This document shows, one piece after another, positions 44,657 through 53,859 of a stretch of 64,000 nt of DNA (position 1 is its first letter; each line of letters starts with the position of its first letter). The DNA is from Alphaproteobacteria bacterium. Its GTDB lineage: Bacteria; Pseudomonadota; Alphaproteobacteria; UBA8366; Aestuariispiraceae. The position numbers and the translations under genes were made by a program. The DNA lies in contig JANSXE010000005.1 of NCBI GenBank assembly GCA_024743195.1, positions 186,001 to 250,000 on the forward strand. The letters run 5' to 3'. The notes beneath the pieces are model-generated. The model ran no database searches, was not told the DNA's origin, and saw nothing but the letters and a program-made list of their open reading frames with translations.

Positions 44657-46399
44657 CTAGCCCGCGCGGATTTGCGCCAGGAAGTCCTCGACCTCGCGTT
44701 TCAGCGCTCGGGTGTCGGACGCCAAATCGTCGGAGACGGTCTTCACCCCGCCCGCGCTGTCGCCGAGTTCGGTCGCCGTCTCGCGCAGGCTGGCGACGCC
44801 GTCCGCGGCGGCGGAGGCCCCGGCCGCGGCCTGCGAGGCGTTGGTCGAGATGTTCTCGGTCGCGGCCGTCTGCTCCTCGACGGCGGCGGCGATCGCCGAG
44901 GCGATCTCGTTGATCCGCCCGATCGTGCCGCCGACCGACTGCATCGCGTCGACCGTGCCGTGGGTGTTGGTCTGCATGGCCTGGATCTGGCTGGCGATCT
45001 GCTCGGTCGCGCGGCCGGTCTGTTCGGCCAGCGACTTCACCTCGGTCGCCACGACGGCGAAGCCCTTGCCGGCCTCGCCGGCGCGCGCCGCCTCGATGGT
45101 GGCGTTGAGCGCCAGCAGGTTGGTCTGCTCCGCGATGTCGTTGATCAACTGGATCACGCCGCCGATCTCGTCCGCCGCCTTGGAGAGCGCCGCGACGGTC
45201 TCGCGGGTGCGGTCCACCTCGTCCACCGCGGATTGGGCGACGGCGGAGCTTTCCGACACCTTGGCGCTGATCTCGCGGATCGAGCCGGAGAGCTGTTCGG
45301 AGGCGCTGGCGACGGCGTTCACGCTGTCGGCCGCCTCCTCGACCGCGCCGGCGGTCGCGGTTGTCCGATCCGAGGCCCCTTCGGTCGCCTGGGTCATCTC
45401 GTCCGACGCTTTCTGCAGCGCGCCGGCAGACGCCGACAGCCGTTCCGCGATGCCGCCGACCGACACCTCGAACCGCTCGGCGAGGTCGGCCATGGCGCGC
45501 CGCTTCTCCGCCTCGGCGGCGCGTTCGGCCTCGACCTGTTTGTCGCGCAGGGCGGCGTTCTCCTCCGCCTGGCGGGCGCTCTCGGCCATGCTCTCGCGGA
45601 AAACCTTGAGCGCTCGGGCCATGTCGCCCGTTTCGTCCGCGCGATCCTGATAGGGAATTGTCACGTCCTTCGACCGGTTCTCGGCCAGATCGGTCATCAG
45701 TCCGGCCAACACAGGGATCGGCCGCAGCATGCGTCGGAAGGCGAAGAAGCCGATCAGGCCGCTCAGCAGCACCACGGCCAGCGCGGCCAGCGCCAAGGCG
45801 CCGGAGAGCTTGGTCATCAGGTGCTGCAACTCCGACTTGAGGACGCCCGCATAGAGTATGCCGATCACCTGACCCGAGGGATCGAAGATCGGCTCGTAGA
45901 TCGTGTAGTAGGCCTCGCCGAGGATCACCGCCTCGCCGAGAAAGGTCTCGCCCCGCGACACCACCGGATGCACGGCGCCGTTCACGCCGAGCTGGGTGCC
46001 GACGGCTCGGGCGCCGTCCGGCTTGATGATGTTGGTCGTGCGCCGCCAGAAATCGCCGTTTTCCGGCTCGAAGGCGAAGACGGTCGCGGTCTCGCCGGAG
46101 ATCCGGCCGATCTTGTCGATCATCTCGTGCGAGGCGAAATGGGGGATCGCCGGCAATTCGAGCCGCGTCACGTTCCCGTCCCTGTCATAGCTCACCTTCA
46201 GGTCGGGAAAGGCGTCGCTCATGACCGAGGCGGCGGCGCGCAGGTTGCCGGCCTGGCGGTCGATCACCTGCTTCTTGATCTCTTCGGTGATGAAATAGAA
46301 CGTGACGGCGCTGACCAGCGCGATCGAGCCGACCAGCAGCCCGATCGTCACGGCGATCGTCTTGGGCGCCAGCCGGATGGCGGACAGTCGGATGCTCAT
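44657..46399 (-). CDS. Methyl-accepting chemotaxis protein with periplasmic Cache domain
   Basis: A 580-residue chemoreceptor: first membrane segment (about 12-37), a periplasmic single-Cache-like sensor (about 40-190, with [20 protein letters not shown] and [21 protein letters not shown], quoted as the family features), a second membrane segment (about 197-220), a HAMP domain, and the cytosolic coiled coil. The kinase-contact hairpin tip [20 protein letters not shown] is fully conserved. It should signal through CheA/CheW, which are not in this window. It lacks a C-terminal pentapeptide for CheR/CheB tethering. Confidence 0.92.
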   Translation of the reverse strand: MSIRLSAIRLAPKTIAVTIGLLVGSIALVSAVTFYFITEEIKKQVIDRQAGNLRAAASVMSDAFPDLKVSYDRDGNVTRLELPAIPHFASHEMIDKIGRISGETATVFAFEPENGDFWRRTTNIIKPDGARAVGTQLGVNGAVHPVVSRGETFLGEAVILGEAYYTIYEPIFDPSGQVIGILYAGVLKSELQHLMTKLSGALALAALAVVLLSGLIGFFAFRRMLRPIPVLAGLMTDLAENRSKDVTIPYQDRADETGDMARALKVFRESMAESARQAEENAALRDKQVEAERAAEAEKRRAMADLAERFEVSVGGIAERLSASAGALQKASDEMTQATEGASDRTTATAGAVEEAADSVNAVASASEQLSGSIREISAKVSESSAVAQSAVDEVDRTRETVAALSKAADEIGGVIQLINDIAEQTNLLALNATIEAARAGEAGKGFAVVATEVKSLAEQTGRATEQIASQIQAMQTNTHGTVDAMQSVGGTIGRINEIASAIAAAVEEQTAATENISTNASQAAAGASAAADGVASLRETATELGDSAGGVKTVSDDLASDTRALKREVEDFLAQIRAG

Positions 46400-46650
46400 T
46401 TTCGCGTTTCCCCACTGGGCGCGGCGCCTCGTTCTGCGGACTGGGCGCCGGCGGCCGGTTTCTCCAGAGCGCCCCTGCGGATCGGGATATGGGCGCCTCG
46501 ACCTGAAGAGCTTGCCGCCCGATTTATGAAAATCGTGTTAATCGGGTCTCCCCCTTCCCTATGCGTGCAAAGGGCGAGCGGCCGGCCGCCGCGAACGGGG
46601 CGGCGCCCCGCCTCGTGACAGCGCCGTCGGCGCGCGCTAAACCACCGCCC

Positions 46651-47835
46651 ATGCAGAGCGCTCGCCCGATCCTGCCTCTCGCCGCCGCCACCTGCCTTGC
46701 GATCGTCGCCTTGGGGATCGTGATGCCGGTCTTGCCCTTCTATGTCGTGGACCTGGGCGGGGGAATGGACCTGGCGCCGCTGATCTTCTCCACCTTTTCG
46801 GCCGCGGCGCTCGTTTCCGCGCCGTTCTGGGGACGGATCAGCGACCGGATCGGCCGGCGGCCGGTTCTGCTGCTCGCCATCGCGGCGACGGCGCTCGCCT
46901 ATCTCTGGCTCGCGCTCGCACAAGAGATCTGGGAGCTGTTCGCCAGCCGCGCTTTCGCCGGCTTCACCGCCGGCTGGATGGCGGCGAGCCAGGCCTATGT
47001 CTCCGACGTCACGGACGAGGAGAACCGCGCCCGCGGGATGGGGCTTCTGGGGGCCGCCTTCGGCGTCGGCTTCACGGTCGGTCCGGGCGTCGGCGGGCTC
47101 GCGGTCGGCGACGGGTCCGGCGCGGCGGATTACGTGCTGCCCTCGCTGCTCGCGGCGGGCTTCGCCTTCGCGGCGCTTCTGGTGACCCTGTTCTTCGTTA
47201 AGGAGCCGGAGCGGCGGAGCCGCGGCCAGCTTCCGGAAGTGCGCTTCGAGGCGCTGCGCAATCCGGCGATCGCGCGGCTGTTGCTGCTCTATTTCCTGGT
47301 CGCGCTGGTCTTCACCGCACTGGAGGGGGTCTTCGCGGTCTGGGCCGCGGATCAGTTCGGCCTCGGCGCGCAGGACGTGGCCTGGTATCTGGTCTTCGCC
47401 GGTCTGGTGACCGTCGTGGTTCAGGGCGGACTGGTCGGCGGCCTGGCGCGGCGGGTGGGAGAGGCGCGGCTGACGACGGCGGCGGTGCTGATCCTCTTCG
47501 CCTCCGCCATGGCGTTGATCGTGGTGACGACGCCGTGGCAGATCTACCTGCCGATGGGCTTGCTGGCGCTCGGGATGGGGCTCAACAACCCGGCCTGCCA
47601 GTCGCTGCTGAGCCGCACCGCGCCGGATCACCTGAAAGGCGCCGTCCTGGGCGCGGCGCAAAGCGCGCAGAGCCTGGCCCGAATCGCCGGGCCCGCTTGG
47701 GCGGGCGCGGCGTTCGGGGCCTTCGGGCCGCAGAGCCCCTTCGTGATCGCGGGCGTGTTGCTGGTCGCGGCGCTCGTGGTTTCGCTGGGCGTTGTGCGGC
47801 GGTTCCCGCACCCAACTCCCGCCGCCGCTGAATAA
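46651..47835 (+). CDS. MFS transporter (drug:H+ antiporter type)
   Basis: A 394-residue major facilitator with twelve predicted membrane segments. Motif A between helices 2 and 3 reads FWGRISDRIGRRPVLLL and the helix 5 motif C is GLLGAAFGVGFTVGPGVGG, which marks antiporters of the tetracycline/multidrug group. ATG 46651 is chosen over ATG 46561 because the first membrane helix starts a few residues later and the upstream part is not membrane-protein-like; neither has a good ribosome-binding site. It stands alone, so the exported compound is unknown. Confidence 0.82.
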   Translation: MQSARPILPLAAATCLAIVALGIVMPVLPFYVVDLGGGMDLAPLIFSTFSAAALVSAPFWGRISDRIGRRPVLLLAIAATALAYLWLALAQEIWELFASRAFAGFTAGWMAASQAYVSDVTDEENRARGMGLLGAAFGVGFTVGPGVGGLAVGDGSGAADYVLPSLLAAGFAFAALLVTLFFVKEPERRSRGQLPEVRFEALRNPAIARLLLLYFLVALVFTALEGVFAVWAADQFGLGAQDVAWYLVFAGLVTVVVQGGLVGGLARRVGEARLTTAAVLILFASAMALIVVTTPWQIYLPMGLLALGMGLNNPACQSLLSRTAPDHLKGAVLGAAQSAQSLARIAGPAWAGAAFGAFGPQSPFVIAGVLLVAALVVSLGVVRRFPHPTPAAAE

Positions 47836-47917
47836 CCCCTAAAGAAATTATTGGGATTACGGGTTCCATCGCGGACGCACCTGCGCGATAGTGCTCGTCG
47901 CGTCGCCGCCGTATGCG

Positions 47918-47936
47918 GGCGCCCGGACCGGGCGCC
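47918..47936 (+). promoter_or_regulatory. Tight hairpin in the leader of the universal stress protein gene
   Basis: GGCGCCCG-GAC-CGGGCGCC forms an 8-bp perfect stem with a 3-nt loop about 43 bases before the start codon. No T-run follows. It could be a leader stem or a remnant terminator of the MFS gene. Confidence 0.35.
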
Positions 47937-47978
47937 GTACGCGTCGGGGACGCCGGCCCCCAACGATGCAGGAGCGCG

Positions 47979-48515
47979 ATGATGTTCAAGACCATTCTGG
48001 TTGCGGTCGACGGCTCCGATTCCGCGACCAAGGCCTTCCGGATCGCCCTCGATCTGGCGGAGACGTACGGGGCGAGCCTGTCGCTCCTCTATGTCGCCAC
48101 CGCCGAGCGCATCACCGCCGAAGAGCGCCGCTTGGCGGAAACCGAACATCTGGTCGACATGGCCGACGTCGAGCGCGGCCTGAAGCCGCAGGGGCCGATG
48201 GACGGAACCTATCCACTCGCCACCTTCCTGAATCGCAGCCACGAGGTGGGGCTCGCCGTGCGGGTCGCGCTCGGCCAGAGGATTCTGGAGAGCCTGCGCA
48301 AGGAGGCGGAGGGACGCGGCGTCGCGGTCGCGCATGTCGATGTCGCGGAGGGCGACGCCGCCCAGAAAATCCTGGAGAAGGCCGAGGCCGTCGGCGCCGA
48401 CGCCATCGCGATGGGCAGCCGCGGCTTCTCGGACCTCAAGGGCGCGTTCCTCGGCAGCACCAGCCACAAGGTCTCAAGCCGCGCGCCCTGCAGCGTGCTG
48501 ACGCTCGCCGCCTGA
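47979..48515 (+). CDS. Universal stress protein family (single UspA domain)
   Basis: A 178-residue UspA-fold protein: FKTILVAVDGSDSATKAFRIAL at the start, and the ATP-binding loop GADAIAMGSRGFSDLKGAFLGSTSHKV near the end (G-x2-G-x9-G-S type). A charged insertion lies near residues 45-90. The start is one of two adjacent ATGs (47979 or 47982); GGAG at 47971 is spaced better for the second. Such proteins help survival under starvation or oxygen limitation. Confidence 0.85.
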   Translation: MMFKTILVAVDGSDSATKAFRIALDLAETYGASLSLLYVATAERITAEERRLAETEHLVDMADVERGLKPQGPMDGTYPLATFLNRSHEVGLAVRVALGQRILESLRKEAEGRGVAVAHVDVAEGDAAQKILEKAEAVGADAIAMGSRGFSDLKGAFLGSTSHKVSSRAPCSVLTLAA

Positions 48516-48609
48516 GCGGCGCCCCTTGCGTCGGACGCGGGGCCGGATCACATAGCGTCGCACCGCAGGGCCGGCTTCCGGCTCGGACGCGCGCACGGGG
48601 CTCTGGATC

Positions 48610-49566
48610 ATGACCATATTTTGGATCGCCGTCGGCTTGGTCTGTCTGGCCGTCGGCGGGGACGCGCTGGTGCGGGGCTCGGTCGCGCTGGCGCGCCGGC
48701 TCGGCGTGTCGCCCCTGCTGATCGGGCTGACGCTGGTCGGCTTCGGCACCTCGACGCCGGAACTGACGACCAGCCTGGCGGCGGCCTTCGCCGGCTCGCC
48801 GGGCGTCGCGGTCGGCAATGTGGTCGGCAGCAACATCGCCAACATCCTGCTGATCCTCGGCGTGACGGCGCTGGTCGCAGCCGTGCCGGCGGCGCGCGCG
48901 GCGCTGTGGCGAGACGGAACGGCGCTCGCCGTCGCCTCGCTCGCCGCGCTGGCGGCGGTGCTGTCGGGGCATCTGGGACGGCTTACGGGGGCGGCGCTGG
49001 TCGCGCTGCTCGCCGCCTATCTGATCTACACCATCCGGCGGGAGCGCCGGGTCAGCGACGCCGCCGCGGCCCTGCACCGGGCCGAGCCGGCGATCGTCGA
49101 GCCGGGCCCGCGCGCGACATGGCTGGCCGCGCTGATGACGCTCGGCGGGCTCGTCCTCATCATGCTGGGCGCGCGGCTTCTGGTCGCGAGCGCCATCGAG
49201 CTGGCGGCCGCGGCGGGCGTATCGGAGACGGTGGTCGGCCTGACCCTGGTCGCCTTGGGCACGTCGCTGCCGGAACTGGTCGCCTCGATCATCGCGGCCG
49301 TGCGGCGCCAGACGGATCTGGCGCTCGGCAACATTTTCGGCAGCAATCTGTTCAACATCCTGGGCATCCTCGGCGCGACGGCGTTGGTCCACCCGATCCC
49401 GGTCCCGCCCCAGATCGCACAGGTCGACATCTGGGTGATGCTGGGCGCCACAGCGGCGCTCCTGCTCTTCGCGGTCACCGGCGGCGGACTCAGCCGACGC
49501 GAGGGCGCCGCGCTGCTCGCCGTCTACGCGGCCTATATCGGCTGGATGGCGGTGCAGGCCGCCTGA
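48610..49566 (+). CDS. Calcium/sodium antiporter (CaCA family, YrbG-like)
   Basis: A 318-residue inner-membrane exchanger with two inverted repeats. Each repeat has the ion-binding motif pair: GFGTSTPELTTSLAAA with VGNVVGSNIANILLILG, and ALGTSLPELVASIIAA with LGNIFGSNLFNILGILG. The length and ten membrane segments match YrbG-type exchangers. It follows a universal stress protein gene by 94 bp. Its stop is followed in frame by a short cyclase-like remnant (49585-49665). Confidence 0.92.
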   Translation: MTIFWIAVGLVCLAVGGDALVRGSVALARRLGVSPLLIGLTLVGFGTSTPELTTSLAAAFAGSPGVAVGNVVGSNIANILLILGVTALVAAVPAARAALWRDGTALAVASLAALAAVLSGHLGRLTGAALVALLAAYLIYTIRRERRVSDAAAALHRAEPAIVEPGPRATWLAALMTLGGLVLIMLGARLLVASAIELAAAAGVSETVVGLTLVALGTSLPELVASIIAAVRRQTDLALGNIFGSNLFNILGILGATALVHPIPVPPQIAQVDIWVMLGATAALLLFAVTGGGLSRREGAALLAVYAAYIGWMAVQAA

Positions 49567-49584
49567 GGCCCGCCGGGGGCGCCG

Positions 49585-49665
49585 AACGGATTCCAGGATC
49601 TGGGCGAGATCGCGGTGCGCGGCGTGGCGGCGCCGGTGCGGGTTTTCGGCCTCGCGCGCGCCTGA
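49585..49665 (+). pseudogene. Remnant of a class III adenylate/guanylate cyclase C-terminus
   Basis: The 26 codons before TGA at 49663-49665 read NGFQDLGEIAVRGVAAPVRV then FGLARA. This resembles the conserved end of class III cyclase domains (DLGE...KG...PVRVY pattern). There is no start codon and nothing else of the domain is present; the antiporter stop codon lies seven codons upstream in the same frame. The likeliest reading is a deletion scar from a lost cyclase gene. The match is short and by eye only. Confidence 0.45.
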
Positions 49666-49702
49666 ACGAGGCTCGGACGCGGCGGATGCGGGCGGGCCGC
49701 GC

Positions 49703-50293
49703 TCACGCGCCGTCCTGCGCGTCGTGGGTGAGGATTTCGGCTGCGTCCTGCGCCAGCAGAACCAGCCGCGCCGCGCCGTAGCGCCGGTCGGCCAGCACGG
49801 TCATGTCGGCGGGCGGCGCGAACCGGTCCTTCGGGTGCAGCTGCACCGCCGCGACGCCGTCCGGCGCCAGCCAGCCGCCGGCGCGCGCGCTGGCCAAGGC
49901 CGGGCCCGCCAGATCCTGGCCATAGGGCGGGTCCAGGAAGACGAGCCGGCAGGCGGCCGGCGCGCGCGGCAGGCGCGTCGCGTCGACGGCCAGAACCTGC
50001 GCCCGGTCCGCGAGCTCGAGCCGGGCAATGTTCGCCCGCAGCGCCGTCAGCGCCGCGCGATCCGTCTCCACGAAAAGCGCGCGCGCGGCCCCGCGGCTCA
50101 AGGCCTCGATCCCGACCGCGCCGCTGCCCGCGAACAGGTCGGCGACCGTCGCGTCGGGCAGCAGGTCGCGGAAGCGCCCATTGGTCAGGATGTTGAACAG
50201 CGCCTCGCGCGCCCGCTCGGAGGTCGGGCGCGTGGCTTCGCCCGGCGGCGCCTGGAGGCGTTGATTGCGCAAGCGGCCGGCGACGACGCGCAT
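49703..50293 (-). CDS. rsmD: 16S rRNA (guanine-966 N2)-methyltransferase RsmD
   Basis: A 196-residue methyltransferase: MRVVAGRLRNQRLQAPPG and RPTSERAREALFNIL at the start are diagnostic of RsmD, DLFAGSGAVGIEALSRGA binds S-adenosylmethionine, and LVFLDPPYG is the catalytic motif of amino-methyltransferases acting on a base. It modifies G966 in the 30S subunit. It begins 17 bp after the rluB-type gene on the same strand; this pairing of rRNA modification genes is common in alphaproteobacteria. Confidence 0.93.
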   Translation of the reverse strand: MRVVAGRLRNQRLQAPPGEATRPTSERAREALFNILTNGRFRDLLPDATVADLFAGSGAVGIEALSRGAARALFVETDRAALTALRANIARLELADRAQVLAVDATRLPRAPAACRLVFLDPPYGQDLAGPALASARAGGWLAPDGVAAVQLHPKDRFAPPADMTVLADRRYGAARLVLLAQDAAEILTHDAQDGA

Positions 50294-50310
50294 CGGGACG
50301 CGCTCCGCCG

Positions 50311-51291
50311 TCAGCCGCGCGCGGGCTTGCGGCCCGCCGGGCGCTTCGACCCCGCCTTGCGGGTCGGCGTCTTGCCGGACGGCCCCTTACCCGGCCCGCC
50401 CTTACCCGGCCCGCCCTTCCCCGGAGCGCCCTTCCCCGGAGCGCCCTTCCCCGGCGCGCCCTTCCGGTAGCCGGGTTTGACCGGCTTGGGCTTGGCCTTG
50501 GCCGCGCCGCCCTTGCCGGGGACGATGCGCTTCGCCTCGCCCAACTGTTCGCGCAGGATGCGGGGGCTGACCTCCTCCACCTCGCCGGCGTTCAGCCGGC
50601 CGAGCTGAAAGGGCCCATAGGCGACGCGCATCAGCCGGTTCACGGTGTAGCCGAGATGCTCCATCACCCGGCGCACCTCGCGGTTCTTGCCCTCCTGGAG
50701 GGAGACCGTGACCCAGGCGTTGCTCGCCTGCTGCGCCTCCAGCTCCGCGCGGATCGGGCCGTAGCGCACGCCCTCGACCGTGACGCCGTCGGCGAGCGAG
50801 GCGAGCCGGTCGGCGTCGACCCGTCCGTGCACGCGGACGCGGTAGCGCCGCACCCAGCCGGTGCTGGGCAGTTCCAGCCGGCGGGCGAGCTCGCCGTCGT
50901 TGGTCAGCAGCAGCAGCCCTTCCGAATTGATGTCGAGCCGCCCGATGCTGACCACTCGCGGCAGGCGGTCCGGCAGATTGTCGAAGACGGTGGCGCGGCC
51001 CTGCTCGTCGCGGGCGCTGGTGACGAGCCCGCGCGGCTTGTGATAGCGCCAGAGGCGCGCGGGCTCCGGCGCCGGCAGCGGCTTGCCGTCGACCAGAACC
51101 GCATCCTCCGGCCCCACCGTCAGGGCCGGACTGTCGATCGCGCGGCCATTCACCTGCACGCGGCCGGCCTCGATCCACCGTTCGGCGTCGCGGCGCGAGC
51201 ACAGGCCGGCCCGCGCCATCGCCTTGGCGATGCGCTGGCGCGGCCCGCCGGCGGCGTCTTCGTCTTTAGGGGAAGCGGGGTCTGGGCTCAT
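50311..51291 (-). CDS. rluB: RluB-type rRNA pseudouridine synthase with repetitive basic tail
   Basis: A 326-residue enzyme. The S4 RNA-binding domain (about 17-62, AKAMARAGLCSRRDAERWIE) precedes the RsuA/RluB catalytic core with GRLDINSEGLLLLTNDGEL carrying the catalytic Asp and YRVRVHGRVD after it. ATG 51291 is chosen; a longer frame reaching 51408 is not conserved-looking. The C-terminus, from about residue 250, is a Lys/Gly/Pro-rich tail with repeats of KGAPG or KGGPG, encoded by 15-bp DNA repeats (50384-50458). Such basic tails are common in this family and would bind RNA. Confidence 0.88.
   Translation of the reverse strand: MSPDPASPKDEDAAGGPRQRIAKAMARAGLCSRRDAERWIEAGRVQVNGRAIDSPALTVGPEDAVLVDGKPLPAPEPARLWRYHKPRGLVTSARDEQGRATVFDNLPDRLPRVVSIGRLDINSEGLLLLTNDGELARRLELPSTGWVRRYRVRVHGRVDADRLASLADGVTVEGVRYGPIRAELEAQQASNAWVTVSLQEGKNREVRRVMEHLGYTVNRLMRVAYGPFQLGRLNAGEVEEVSPRILREQLGEAKRIVPGKGGAAKAKPKPVKPGYRKGAPGKGAPGKGAPGKGGPGKGGPGKGPSGKTPTRKAGSKRPAGRKPARG
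50384..50458. repeat. Five tandem 15-bp units encoding the RluB tail
   Basis: Units of CCCTTACCCGGCCCG or CCCTTCCCCGGAGCG type from 50384, the last followed by a partial copy. They encode Gly-Lys-Gly-(Ala/Gly)-Pro pentapeptides on the minus strand. The copy number is likely to vary between strains. Confidence 0.8.
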
Positions 51292-51425
51292 CGGCGACGG
51301 CGTGACTTTCCGGGTGCGAGGGGGCAGATCGGGCGGGCCAAGTCGCGTTCGGCCGGGCAAAATAGGCGAGACCGGGGGCCGACGCCACCTCTTTACCCGC
51401 GCCCCCACGCAGGACCGAGGACGCC

Positions 51426-51914
51426 ATGACCGACCGCCCAGCAGACGCCGACGCCAAGTCCGCCGTCGAAGCCGACCCGATGGCCCGCGCCTTCGCCGAG
51501 GCCGACGCGGCGGCGGCGCGCGGGGAGGCCCCGATCGGCGCCGTGGTGGTCGAGGCCGCGACCGGCCGGATCCTGGCCGCCGCGGGCAACCGCACCGAGG
51601 CCGATCACGACCCGAGCGCGCATGCGGAGCTCCTGGCGATTCGCGAGGCGTGCCGCCGGCGCGGGGCGCCGCGGCTTCCGGACTGCGATCTCTATGTGAC
51701 CCTGGAGCCCTGCACCATGTGCGCCGGCGCCATCAGCTTCGCGCGCATTCGCCGGCTGGTGTTCGCGGCCTACGATCCCAAGGGCGGCGGGGTCGAGCAC
51801 GGCGCGCGCTTCTTCGAACGCGCGACCTGCCATCATGCGCCGGAGGTGGTCGGCGGCGTGCAGGAGCGGCGCGCCGCAAGGATGCTGAAGGAATTCTTCG
51901 CGGCGCGGCGCTGA
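51426..51914 (+). CDS. tadA: tRNA adenosine-34 deaminase TadA type
   Basis: A 162-residue zinc deaminase: HAELLAI gives the zinc-binding His and catalytic Glu, EPCTMCAGAI the two zinc cysteines, and RRLVFAAYDPKGGGVEHG the segment typical of TadA. It converts A34 to inosine in tRNA-Arg(ACG). An acidic Asp/Ala-rich N-terminal extension of about 18 residues is not conserved. It diverges from rluB with 134 bp between start codons. Confidence 0.87.
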   Translation: MTDRPADADAKSAVEADPMARAFAEADAAAARGEAPIGAVVVEAATGRILAAAGNRTEADHDPSAHAELLAIREACRRRGAPRLPDCDLYVTLEPCTMCAGAISFARIRRLVFAAYDPKGGGVEHGARFFERATCHHAPEVVGGVQERRAARMLKEFFAARR

Positions 51915-52369
51915 GTTTGGCCAGCGGGGCGGCGCCTGCCGCGCCGGCGCCCCGACCGACCCGGAAAGGTCGGTCCTGCGGCCCCCGCTTGAGGGTGGGG
52001 AGGGTCAGCGAGAGCCGCAGGACGCCTCACACCGAACCCCCGTGCGGCGAGCCGCGCGACGGTCCGAGTGAACCGGGATGGAGGGGGCGAGCCGGTCGGT
52101 CGACGCCGATCCCCCCATCAACTCTATGGACAAGTATATTTGAACCGTTCGGAAATCTAAAGACGCTAAACGCACGGTCAAGGAGTCATTGCGCTTTCCC
52201 TGCACGGAATGTTCGGCAACGATCTCAAAGCGGTATCCCCGGATGGCATTCGGGCCTCGAGGCCGTCCGGGCTGGCGCCGCGCGGCGTTCTGCGGCACGC
52301 TTGCAGGCGGCGCGACGCTGTTCGTCCGCCGGATTGAGGGCGACTCGAAGGCGAGGAGACGAACCGATC
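51915..52369. other. Intergenic region with clustered stem-loops, then AT-rich promoter-like DNA
   Basis: No gene is supported in these 455 bases. The first part (51954-52119) holds a cluster of four stem-loops listed separately. The second part (52119-52190) is AT-rich and could carry the promoter for the M48 peptidase gene at 52370. The remainder is GC-rich leader without clear signals. Confidence 0.55.
51954..52119. ncRNA. Candidate structured RNA: four stem-loops
   Basis: Hairpin A is GACCGACC-CGGAAA-GGTCGGTC (51954-51975), an 8-bp perfect stem. Hairpin B has 10-bp perfect arms GTCCTGCGGC and GCCGCAGGAC (51973-52023) with a 31-nt loop, and shares 3 bases with A, so the two compete. C is GCGGC-GA-GCCGC (52044-52055). 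D pairs GATGGAGGGGG with CCCCCCATC (52077-52119). The strand is not clear and there is no T-run. It could be a small RNA, a long leader for the peptidase gene, or a tadA terminator region. Not a match to SRP RNA, tmRNA or RNase P. Confidence 0.35.
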
Positions 52370-53854
52370 ATGCACGGCTTCACCCGACGCGGCGTGCTGC
52401 AGGGCTGCGCGTGCGTCGCGGCCGCCGGCCTTGTCGGCGGTTGCGTGACCACCAACCGGGCGACGGGGGACACCAGCTTCACCGGCCTGATGTCCATTCA
52501 GGACGACATCGAGCTCGGCCGGCGCGAACATCCGAAGCTCGTCAAGCAATTCGGCGGTGAGTACGAGAATCCCCGGCTGCAGAGTTATGTCGACCGGCTG
52601 GGCCGCCGCGCCGCCGAGTATGCGGAGTATCAGGAGTTCCCCTACCGCTTCACGATCGTCAATTCGCCGATCATCAACGCCTTCGCGCTGCCCGGCGGGT
52701 ACGTCTACGTCTCCCGCGGGTTGTTGAGTTTCGCCTCGAACGAGGCCGAGCTGATGGGCGTGATCAGCCATGAGATCGGTCATGTGAACGCCCGCCACAC
52801 GGCCGAGCGTTTGAGCACCGCGCAACTGGCCCAGGGGCTGTTGCTGCTCGGGACCGTGGCGACCGGCTCGCGCGAGCTGGCCGATATGGGCGGCGGAATC
52901 GCCGGTCTTGTGCTGCAGAGCTTTTCGCGCGAGCAGGAGTTCGAGGCGGATACGCTGGGCATCCGCTACATGGCGCGCGCGGGATACGACCCGGACGCGA
53001 TGGCCAGCTTTCTCGCGACGCTGCGCGAATACAGCCAGGTGCACGCCCAGATTCTCGGGCGCGATCCGTCGAGCGTCGACGAGACCAATCTGATGGCGAC
53101 CCACCCGCGCACCATAGACCGCGTGCAACGCGCCCGCGCCGAGGCGGTCGGCGCGGCCCCGGGGGCGACCCTCGTCAACCGCGATCCGTTCCTGAGCCAG
53201 ATCGACGGCATGCTCTATGGCGACGACCCCGCCCAGGGCGTGATCGACGGGGAGCTTTTCAAGCATCCGGACCTGCGTCTTTGCTTCCGCGCGCCGGAGA
53301 CCTTCACCCTCTTGAACAGCCCGGATCAGGTGACCGGCTTCAGCCCGGACCGGGAGGCGACGATCCTGTTCGACGGCGCCCGGGTTCCCGAGGGACGCTC
53401 GATGGCGGCCTACCTGCAGGAGGATTGGTCGGGCCCCCAAATCGCGCTCTCCGATCTGGAGCCGATCACGGTCAACGGGATGGAGGCGGCCACCGGCTGG
53501 GCGCGCCTTTTGAGCCGCGAGGGACCGGTCGATCTGCGCGGCGTCGCCATCCGCTTCGAGGGGGAGCGGGTCTATCGCTTCCGCTTCATCACCAAACCGT
53601 CCGCAACCGATCGCTATTCCGAGCCGCTGCGGCGGACCACCTATTCCTTCCGAAAGCTGACCCCCGAAGAGGCGGCGGCGATCCGCCCGCATCGCCTGAT
53701 CGTCGTGCCGATCCAGCCGGGAGACAGCATCGCCGGTCTTTCGCGCAGCATGCCGCACGGCCAGTACAATGAGGCCATGTTCCGGGTGCTGAACGATATG
53801 GCCGGAGACCGCCCGCTGCCGAACAGCGGCCTGATCAAGACGATCGTGAGCTGA
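52370..53854 (+). CDS. M48-family zinc metalloprotease, lipoprotein (BepA/YfgC-like)
   Basis: A 494-residue exported protease. The N-terminus combines an Arg-Arg start (MHGFTRRGVLQG) with a lipobox LVGGC (C25). The zinc site is ISHEIGHVNARH (H134, E135, H138), with the downstream glutamate in SREQEFEADTLG. The N-terminal peptidase domain (about 45-265) is followed by a roughly 230-residue C-terminal part that ends in a LysM-like or uncharacterised module (VVPIQPGDSIAGLSRSM). Related proteins degrade or help assemble outer-membrane proteins. ATG 52370 follows GAGGAG. The next gene starts six bases after its stop. Confidence 0.88.
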   Translation: MHGFTRRGVLQGCACVAAAGLVGGCVTTNRATGDTSFTGLMSIQDDIELGRREHPKLVKQFGGEYENPRLQSYVDRLGRRAAEYAEYQEFPYRFTIVNSPIINAFALPGGYVYVSRGLLSFASNEAELMGVISHEIGHVNARHTAERLSTAQLAQGLLLLGTVATGSRELADMGGGIAGLVLQSFSREQEFEADTLGIRYMARAGYDPDAMASFLATLREYSQVHAQILGRDPSSVDETNLMATHPRTIDRVQRARAEAVGAAPGATLVNRDPFLSQIDGMLYGDDPAQGVIDGELFKHPDLRLCFRAPETFTLLNSPDQVTGFSPDREATILFDGARVPEGRSMAAYLQEDWSGPQIALSDLEPITVNGMEAATGWARLLSREGPVDLRGVAIRFEGERVYRFRFITKPSATDRYSEPLRRTTYSFRKLTPEEAAAIRPHRLIVVPIQPGDSIAGLSRSMPHGQYNEAMFRVLNDMAGDRPLPNSGLIKTIVS

Positions 53855-53859
53855 GGCGC

